From: Liquidambar formosana
Taxonomy: Eukaryota; Streptophyta; Magnoliopsida; Saxifragales; Altingiaceae
Reading direction: 5' to 3'
DNA length: 64,000 nucleotides
Assembly (NCBI GenBank): GCA_039720395.1
Contig: CM077832.1
Span: 21,725,607-21,789,606, forward strand
Shown here: piece after piece, positions 57,278 through 64,000 of the stretch
Numbering within the stretch: the first letter of the stretch is position 1
How the letters are laid out: each line of letters starts with the position of its first letter
Made by a program: the position numbers and the translations under genes
The notes under the pieces: generated by a model
What the model was told of the DNA's origin: nothing
What the model saw: the letters and a program-made list of their open reading frames with translations, nothing else
Database searches by the model: none

Positions 57278-60200
57278 GTGGTATCAGAGCCATGATTATG
57301 CATAATACAAAATACATATGGGCTGGAATTTATGGTGTAGTTGAATGATTCAAAAATCTGGAGAATTTTTACTGCAGAATTGTTCTTCTCTCTGGCCGAA
57401 CCTAGGGTTTGGAACCCTAGGTCTATTCTTCTTCTACTCCTCTTCTAAATCATGGTTAAGGGTAACCATTGATGCAAAGGTTGTATAGGGTTTGAATTGG
57501 AAGAAGAAGAAAAAGGAAAACTGGGTTTTCTGAAGAGGGTCGAATCTGGGTTTTAGAACCCAGAGGTTCTTGCAATTAAATTCAATCAAAGCTTCTGTAT
57601 TTTTGATGCAAATCCATTGTAGGATCATTATATATCATGTGTATATGATTTTCTTTAAGTTTCAAAAAGGTTTTGATGGAAAAAGATTCAAAAAGTTTGA
57701 AAATTTTTCATGAACAGCATAGCAGATTTTCTCTGCAGAAAAGTCATCAATGGAGTTTTGATTAGAACTTGAGTTAGGGAACTCCAAATTGCATGAAACC
57801 AATTGCATTAGTTTCCTAAGACATGTAGGATACTGGGAAAATTCGTTTGGTAGCCTAATTCATTCATCTTGCTGGGTTTTAAATCAATTTCTGACCATGG
57901 ACAGTATGCTGTCAAATTCTGGGCAGCATACTGTTGTTTTAATTGTTTAGAACAATTGGTGATGATTCGATCATCCAAACCTCTTCTAAAAGCTTAGTAT
58001 TTCATGTAGGGACATGATACAAAAGCTGGTTTCAATGGAGGAGTCGAATTGATAAGGTTTTAGAAGCTATTGTGACCTTCAAGGTCTGCAACAATGGCTC
58101 CAGCAATGGGTTTTGGAAACCCTGATTGTTTTTGATGATGGCAGCCACTTCCACCACTCCTCACGTGTCCAGAGGCTTGTCCCACACTCCTAGGATGTTC
58201 TCCCATGGCTGGCCATGGCCTTCCCCAGTCGTTGGTGGCCATGGCAGCCTAGCCAAGCTCAGGCAGCCCCCTGGTTGTGACGGCTGCATAGAGTTAAGGA
58301 TGAAACCCTAATTTTGAGTTAATGATGAAACCCTAATTTCATTATGGCATTAATTAAAACCCTAATTGGAATATTAATTACCTTTATTAAGAGTTAATGA
58401 TTGGTCATTAAATGACCAATCATGGTTATTAATTGTTAGGGCATAATTAATACCATAAATGATGTCTAGGGTTAGGGTTTTGGAAACCCTAATTAGTGTA
58501 ATTAATTAAGGGTAAGTAATACCCTATTTGGCATTAATTAAACCCTAATCCCTTTTATTAAATACCATATGAACCTAGGGTTTTAATGATTGGACATTAA
58601 ATGACCAATCATAAGGAATTTAATGATTAGGGCTTGCATTTAGGGTTTAGGGTTATGCGTTTAGGGTTTAGGGTTTTAGGAAACCCTAATACACTAATTC
58701 ATCATTTAAATGATTTTATTTAATTCCCATGTTAATTATTTAATTAATATTGATTAATTTTATAATGTTTTAAATGGTTTAAAATACAATTGGGGATTAA
58801 ATTAAAATCTGGAAATTCTTAATTAAATGAAATTGATTTGTTTAATTAAGGAAACCCTAATATTGGATATTAGAGTTATTTTAGGAAACTTTATATGTTT
58901 AAATTAATTTGATTAATTGAAACTAAAATGTCTTAAATGTTAAGACTTTATTTAATTCTGGATATTTTTGTTAATACCTAATAAGATTAGGATGCATTAA
59001 TGAGATTAATGTAAATCATTCAAGAGAATTACCATAATGCCCATATGTTTTAATGCTTACAGTTTTTCTTTACATTATGCAATGAGATTGTATGTATGTG
59101 TTTGGATGATGATTATGGACTATACCCTTTAAACCAATTGTGATTGGCCGTCTTATGAATGGGATGTTATTATTTACAAGAGTTGTAATTTTATTAAGGT
59201 GATGTAATTTATTTGGGGCTTGAATGCCACCTTCCTTCTCCCTCTCTCTCTCTATCATTCTCTTATGTACCCCACATTCCCCTTATGTATCCCTTTCTTT
59301 AAATTATGTAAATGTTATGTAATCGAGAGCGCACTAAGGAGCATGGTAGACCCAAAGGAGCATGATAGAGCCCAACAAGCCAATGGTGGAGACCATCAAG
59401 CCAAGGGAGCAGATTGAAGGACTTGAAAGCTTAGAGAAGTGTTTCAAGACAGCATGCATGTTTCGAATGTGTTATTTTACGATCACCTACACCCACCTTA
59501 GACCTTGGATTCAATCTATTGGCTTGGATTGAATCCTCTCAAAGTCCATAATTATCATAGTGGGAGCTTTTAATGAGATTAATAGTGATAGCTCCAAATC
59601 CATAGATCGTTATATGTCTCTTCTTAGGGACTAATATCGATAAGTGGATTATTATTATTTTATGCTGTTCAATTTTTTATTTATATGCATGAGATGTATG
59701 TTAATTTGATGAGACCCTTAAAAACCCCTCTATTTTAATATTAAGTTGGAAATGGAGAATACATTAGGGAATGGATTCTTCATTGCCTTCCATCATTATA
59801 GGATCATCTAACGTCCCTTAATGTGGGTACCTGGCTGCAGACATGTAGGAGCTACCCATATTAAAGACATTACTTGAAACTATCACATATGTAGATATCA
59901 TGGGGTGCCTAAGCTGGTATATACCAAGAAACTAACATGTGAGGTATATATTTGGTGAAACATACCTGTGTGAATGATGGGCTTAACTTAACTAGGGAAG
60001 TATTCCAAGAAACTAACATGTGAGGAGTATGTACCCTAGAGGCAAAACGATTGGAATTTGCTTATGAAGCAATAGACAAAGAGTTGTCTTCTTACTGTGG
60101 GTTAGAAGTCAAGAAACTAGCATGTGAGGCTTCTAGGTCACAGTGGGACCCCAATCCCCATTAGGAATGAGATTCCCGAATTCCATTAGAGGGTGTATGG

Positions 60201-60306
60201 AATTTGATAAAATAGTGGGAGGTACCATATGATTAAAGACCCGATCATTATGGATTAAAAATGAAATCTGATTTTCTGTTTAATTTTCTGTATGTAGATC
60301 ACCGTA
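57278..60306 (+). other. Primer site and long leader of the TNT1-like element
   Basis: TGGTATCAGAGCC begins at 57279. The leader closely parallels 19930-23370. It contains an AAACCCTAA-rich region (about 58300-58870), TTTAGGGTTTAGGG runs (about 58640-58675), and CAAGAAACTAACATGTGAGG at 59935 and 60006, with a one-base variant at 60110. No supported gene; the gag ATG is at 60307. Confidence 0.8.
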
Positions 60307-61149
60307 ATGGCTCACCGCAACCCGTTATCCAACATTTTGGAAACCAACCGTTTAACTGGACCTAATTATCTTGATTGGTTAAGGAATTTAAAAATCGTTT
60401 TGAATTCTGAAAATATTACCTATGCACTTCAAAGTCCACTTCCCAATGCTCCTACTGAGGCTGCAACTCGGCAAGAGAAAGACGCTTATCAGAAGCGCAT
60501 GGATGATGATCTTATGACGAGATGCTATATGATGGTGTCTCTAAGTCCTGAGCTTAAGAAGCAATACGAGTCCATGGGAAGTGCACCCGAGATATTTATC
60601 CACATACAAGAGTTGTATGGCAAAGAGTTCTTGCTTGAATGTGATGAATGGGTTGAAGTTCCTGCTTCCAATTCTATACTCAAGCCTAAAGGCAAGGGAA
60701 TAAGAAAGGGTAAGAGTACCCAAAGGAAGAGGAAAGGTAAAGGGATCTGTTTTTACTACGGCAAAGATGGGCATTGGAAACGTAACTGCCAAGAGTATCT
60801 AGATACTCTGAAGAACCAACCTTCGGAAGGTATGGATTATGCTCTTATACTTGAGACTAACATGAGTGTTAGCTCTGCTTCCACTTGGGTACTAGATTCT
60901 GGTGCGAGTTCTCATATTTGTAATTCCATGCAGGACCTAGTGGGAAGCAGAAGGCTGAGTAAAGGAGAAGTAACCCTACGAGTGGGAAATGGAGCAAACG
61001 TTGCTGCATTAGCCGTGGGGACTTGCTGCTTGACTTTGCCTAGTGGGAGTAGTTTAGAATTATCAGGCTGTCTTTATATTCCAGAAGTTATAAGAAACAT
61101 TATTTCTATTTCAGTATTATCTAAACAAGGATTTAGGTTTGTTTTTTAG
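60307..61149 (+). pseudogene. gag-protease part of the TNT1-like polyprotein, damaged
   Basis: 280 codons ending in TAG (61147-61149), in the same frame as pol. The N-terminal gag region (LSNILETNRLTGPNYLDWLR) is typical of this copia group. After ELYGKE (about residue 107) the usual long middle of gag is absent and the sequence goes to a basic linker, suggesting an in-frame deletion. The zinc knuckle C148...Y151...H156...C161 has tyrosine in place of the second cysteine, so zinc binding should be impaired. The protease motif WVLDSGASSHIC has its D-S-G at 197-199 intact. Frame and context indicate that the TAG interrupts one continuous gag-pol ORF. Confidence 0.87.
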
Positions 61150-61203
61150 GAGAATAAATGTTCTTTATTTAAAAATGAAGAGTTCATTACTTCTGGAGTT
61201 TAT

Positions 61204-63966
61204 GTGAATGGCCTTTATTTTCTAAACTTTATTGCAAATGTTAATTGCATAGAGCATGATAGTTCTAAATTGAATGCAGACAAACCCAAAAGAACAAGAG
61301 ATGAAGAAAACTCCGCATATGACTGGCACTTGAGACTAGGTCATATCAATGAGAATAGGATTAACAAGATGTGTAAGGATGGACAATTGGGTCCATTGGT
61401 TTCTATGCCCTTTCCAACTTGTGAATCCTGTTTACTAGGTAAAATGACTAAGTCACCTTTCACCGGTCACGGTGAGAGAGCTGCAGACATATTAGGATTG
61501 ATACATAGTGATGTATGTGGTCCTATGAGCATACATGCTCGTGGAGGTTTCTCTTACTTTATAACCTTTACCGATGATCATTCTAGGTATGGGTATGTGT
61601 ACTTAATGAAGTACAAATCTGAAGCATTTGAAAAGTTCAAAGAATTCAGATATGAAGTAGAGAAACAAACTGGTAAAAGTATTAAAGCTCTTCGATCGGA
61701 TCGAGGAGGAGAATATTTAACTGGTGAGTTTTTAGATCATCTTGTTCAAGCGGGCATTCTATCTCAATGGACACCTCCTGGAACACCACAGCTTAATGGT
61801 GTGTCAGAAAGGAGGAATAGAACCTTATTGGATATGGTTAGGTCCATGATGAGTTACACTGATTTACCATTGTCCTTCTGGGGACATGCCCTGGAAACTG
61901 CCACGTACCTGTTGAACAGAGTCCCAACCAAATCTGTCCCTAAGACACCGTATGAGATATGGAAAGGGAGAGCACCAAGCCTTAAACATATTAAGGTATG
62001 GGGTTGCACTGCATATGTAAAGACACATGATGCAACCAAGTTAGAATCAAGATCAATTAAATGTAGGTTTGTGGGATATCCTAAAGAGAGTTTAGGATAT
62101 TATTTCTATTATCCTGATGAACAAAAGGTGTTTGTTAGTAAGTTTGCAGTCTTTCTTGAAAAAGAGTTTATTCAAGAAGGAGGCAATAACAGGAAAATAG
62201 AACTCAAAGAATTGTTTGATGAGACACAAACCGACAGTGATCCCACCCCTGTCCCTGATGAGACAGAACCCACTAATGTACCACAACCTCTCCGTAGATC
62301 GAGTAAGGTATCTGTTGCACCTGAGAGATATGGATTTCTCAACCATAATGCAGAGGAATTGTTCCTTGGTGATAGAGAACACCCAGATGACCCTACTACT
62401 TATGGACAGGCGATTTCGGATATTGATTCGAACAAATGGCTGGAAGCTATGAAATCTGAAATGGACTCGATGTATTCCAACAAAGTCTGGACTTTAGTTG
62501 ATCCACCAGAAGGTATAGTACCTATTGGCTGCAAATGGATCTTCAAAAGGAAGATAGGCTCAGATGGAAAGGTAAAGACCTACAAGGCTAGGCTAGTGGC
62601 AAAAGGTTACCGACAAAGACATGGTATTGACTATGAGGAAACCTTCTCGCCAGTGACTATGCTTAAGTCCATTAGGATCTTGTTAGCTATAGCTGCGCAC
62701 TACGATTATGAGATATGGCAAATGGATGTAAAGACCGCTTTCCTTAATGGAAACATTGAGGAAGACCTTTATATGCAGCAACCTGAGGGTTTTACATCCA
62801 GTGGTGAGGACCACAAAGTGTGCAAGCTACAGCGGTCCATTTATGGACTCAAACAAGCTTCTAGAAGCTGGAACATCCGATTCGATAAGGCAATCAAATC
62901 GTTTGGTTTCCTACAGAATATGGATGAACCATGTGTGTACAAGAAAGTTAGTGGGAGTGCGATTACCTTCTTGGTCCTATATGTTGATGACATTCTACTT
63001 ATCGGGAATAAAGTAGAAACGTTATCAAAAGTGAAAGAATGGCTTTCACAGAATTTCTCCATGAAAGATTTGGGAGAAGCATCCTATATTCTGGGAATAA
63101 AGGTCTATAGAGATAGATCTAAAAGGATGCTAGGTCTCTCCCAATCATTGTACATAGACAAAATATTGAAAAGGTTCAATTTAGAAGATTCCAAAAGAGG
63201 TCTAATTCCTGTTAGGCATGGAATCAAGTTGTCTAAAAACATGGCACCTAAAACTCCAAAGGAGATTGCGTACATGAGGACGATTCCCTATGCTTCTGCA
63301 GTAGGGAGTCTAATGTATGCCATGTTATGTACAAGACCAGATATCGCTTTTGGTGTAAGTGTTACAAGCAGATATCAGGCAGACCCAGGTGTGAAACACT
63401 GGGAAGCAGTCAAGGCTGTCCTTAAGTACTTAAGAAGAACTAAGGAACTTTTCCTTGTCTATGGAGGAAGAAATTTAGAAATGGTTGGTTATACGGATTC
63501 AGATTTTCAATCTGACGATGATGATAGGAAATCAACATCGGGGTATGTTTTCACCTTGAATGGTGGAGCTGTAAGTTGGAGGAGCTGTAAACAGGATGTT
63601 ACAGCGGACTCCACTACAGAGGCTGAGTACATTGCTACATCAGAGGCTGCAAAGGAAGCTGTTTGGATAAAGAAGTTCATTACTGAACTGGGAGTAGTTC
63701 CTGCCATTGAGAAGCCCTTGCCATTGTTTTGTGACAACAACGGGGCTATTGCTCAAGCTAAGGAACCACGGTCTCATCAAAAGTCCAAACACATTGAGCG
63801 TCGATTCCATGTGATTAGAGAGATCATTGGAAGAGGTGATATTAGCATACAGAAGATTCACACAACAGAAAATGTAGCAGATCCCTTCACTAAAGCTATG
63901 ACCCAAGAGCAGTTGGATCACCACAGACAGGAAATGGGTATTAGATACATTGTGGATTGGCTATAG
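61204..63966 (+). CDS. Copia pol: integrase, reverse transcriptase, RNase H
   Basis: 920 codons without interruption from the first ATG after the TAG at 61147; the frame itself is open from 61150. Domains by residue: the gag-pre-integrase zinc region H42, H47, C73, C76; the integrase catalytic triad D103, D166, E202 with 35 residues between the last two; reverse transcriptase from about 430 with [11 protein letters not shown] (506-516) and YVDD at 593-596; RNase H from about 750 with YTDSD (763-767), TEAEY (805-809) and FCDNN (842-846). All catalytic motifs look intact. The ATG at 61204 is only the first one after the stop, not a known start. Pol could act on other copies in trans even if this gag is defective. 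Confidence 0.93.
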   Translation: MNGLYFLNFIANVNCIEHDSSKLNADKPKRTRDEENSAYDWHLRLGHINENRINKMCKDGQLGPLVSMPFPTCESCLLGKMTKSPFTGHGERAADILGLIHSDVCGPMSIHARGGFSYFITFTDDHSRYGYVYLMKYKSEAFEKFKEFRYEVEKQTGKSIKALRSDRGGEYLTGEFLDHLVQAGILSQWTPPGTPQLNGVSERRNRTLLDMVRSMMSYTDLPLSFWGHALETATYLLNRVPTKSVPKTPYEIWKGRAPSLKHIKVWGCTAYVKTHDATKLESRSIKCRFVGYPKESLGYYFYYPDEQKVFVSKFAVFLEKEFIQEGGNNRKIELKELFDETQTDSDPTPVPDETEPTNVPQPLRRSSKVSVAPERYGFLNHNAEELFLGDREHPDDPTTYGQAISDIDSNKWLEAMKSEMDSMYSNKVWTLVDPPEGIVPIGCKWIFKRKIGSDGKVKTYKARLVAKGYRQRHGIDYEETFSPVTMLKSIRILLAIAAHYDYEIWQMDVKTAFLNGNIEEDLYMQQPEGFTSSGEDHKVCKLQRSIYGLKQASRSWNIRFDKAIKSFGFLQNMDEPCVYKKVSGSAITFLVLYVDDILLIGNKVETLSKVKEWLSQNFSMKDLGEASYILGIKVYRDRSKRMLGLSQSLYIDKILKRFNLEDSKRGLIPVRHGIKLSKNMAPKTPKEIAYMRTIPYASAVGSLMYAMLCTRPDIAFGVSVTSRYQADPGVKHWEAVKAVLKYLRRTKELFLVYGGRNLEMVGYTDSDFQSDDDDRKSTSGYVFTLNGGAVSWRSCKQDVTADSTTEAEYIATSEAAKEAVWIKKFITELGVVPAIEKPLPLFCDNNGAIAQAKEPRSHQKSKHIERRFHVIREIIGRGDISIQKIHTTENVADPFTKAMTQEQLDHHRQEMGIRYIVDWL

Positions 63967-64000
63967 TGCAAGTGGGAGATTGTTAGAGTTATGCCCTAGA
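63967..64000 (+). other. Polypurine tract and first 20 bases of the 3' LTR
   Basis: TGCAAGTGGGAGAT (63967-63980) precedes TGTTAGAGTTATGCCCTAGA, identical to the start of the 5' LTR at 55623. Confidence 0.9.

Larger units (their letters stand above)
55623..64000 (+). mobile_element. Nearly complete TNT1-like copia element
   Basis: 5' LTR (55623-57277), primer site, 3-kb leader, gag-pol in one frame (60307-63966, one nonsense codon), polypurine tract AAGTGGGAGA, and the first 20 bases of the 3' LTR at 63981. The 3' end lies outside the window. It is the best-preserved relative of the non-autonomous element at 18272-27719. Confidence 0.92.

Noticed and set aside
58637..58680. TTTAGGG runs considered as an interstitial telomere
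   Set aside because: Only a few units, and the same sequence recurs in the leader of another element copy, so it belongs to the element.

Overview
The window looks like nuclear DNA of a flowering plant, probably a eudicot. It is AT-rich and dominated by nested LTR retrotransposons of typical plant clades (Tat/Ogre-like Ty3-gypsy, Sirevirus-like and TNT1-like Ty1-copia). It contains spliced plant mobile domain (PMD) coding sequence, a Stowaway-like MITE and one small host gene encoding a RALF-type peptide. I saw no rRNA or tRNA genes, CRISPR arrays or bacterial gene organisation. The species cannot be named from the sequence alone.

Layout, left to right. Positions 1-3296 hold the 5' part of a minus-strand Sirevirus-like copia element (start of pol, gag, primer site, 5' LTR). 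It is inserted in the 3' part of a gypsy LTR (3297-4092), which lies against the 3' internal end of a second gypsy copy (4093-4400). Positions 4401-38832 are one giant Tat/Ogre-like gypsy element, here called T. Its left LTR contains a solo LTR with a CCCTT target duplication (6895-9921). T has a gag, a protease/G-patch region, a likely 146-nt intron, RT with two RNase H modules, and an integrase. A 9.4-kb non-autonomous copia element (18272-27719) splits the integrase. Between pol and the right LTR, T carries two antisense genes with their own TATA boxes: a DUF7745-like ORF and a seven-exon PMD gene, both now broken. Two kinds of tandem repeat follow, then the right LTR.

To the right lie the remnant of an old copia element in which T landed (38833-41597) and a minus-strand gypsy LTR (41732-47544). 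That LTR contains a solo Sirevirus-like LTR, which itself contains a solo copia LTR, each with a clean 5-bp target duplication. Another gypsy LTR fragment ends near 48523. Positions 48.5-55.6 kb are the only stretch not made mostly of LTR elements. It holds a RALF-like peptide gene (53066-53305), a diverged duplicate of its promoter region, and a MITE. The window ends in an almost complete TNT1-like copia element (55623 to beyond 64000) with an intact pol and a damaged gag.

The most interesting signals are non-coding. First, short inverted-repeat modules sit just upstream of the TATA box in several gypsy LTRs and, in related form, upstream of both antisense genes in T; their flanks are conserved while their cores differ. 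Second, hairpins near the 3' end of gypsy LTRs keep their pairing while changing sequence. Third, a copia element with almost identical LTRs surrounds long-dead coding sequence, which implies recent mobilisation by a relative. A testable but unproven idea is that the antisense proteins recognise the promoter modules. All identities and alignments were made by eye.
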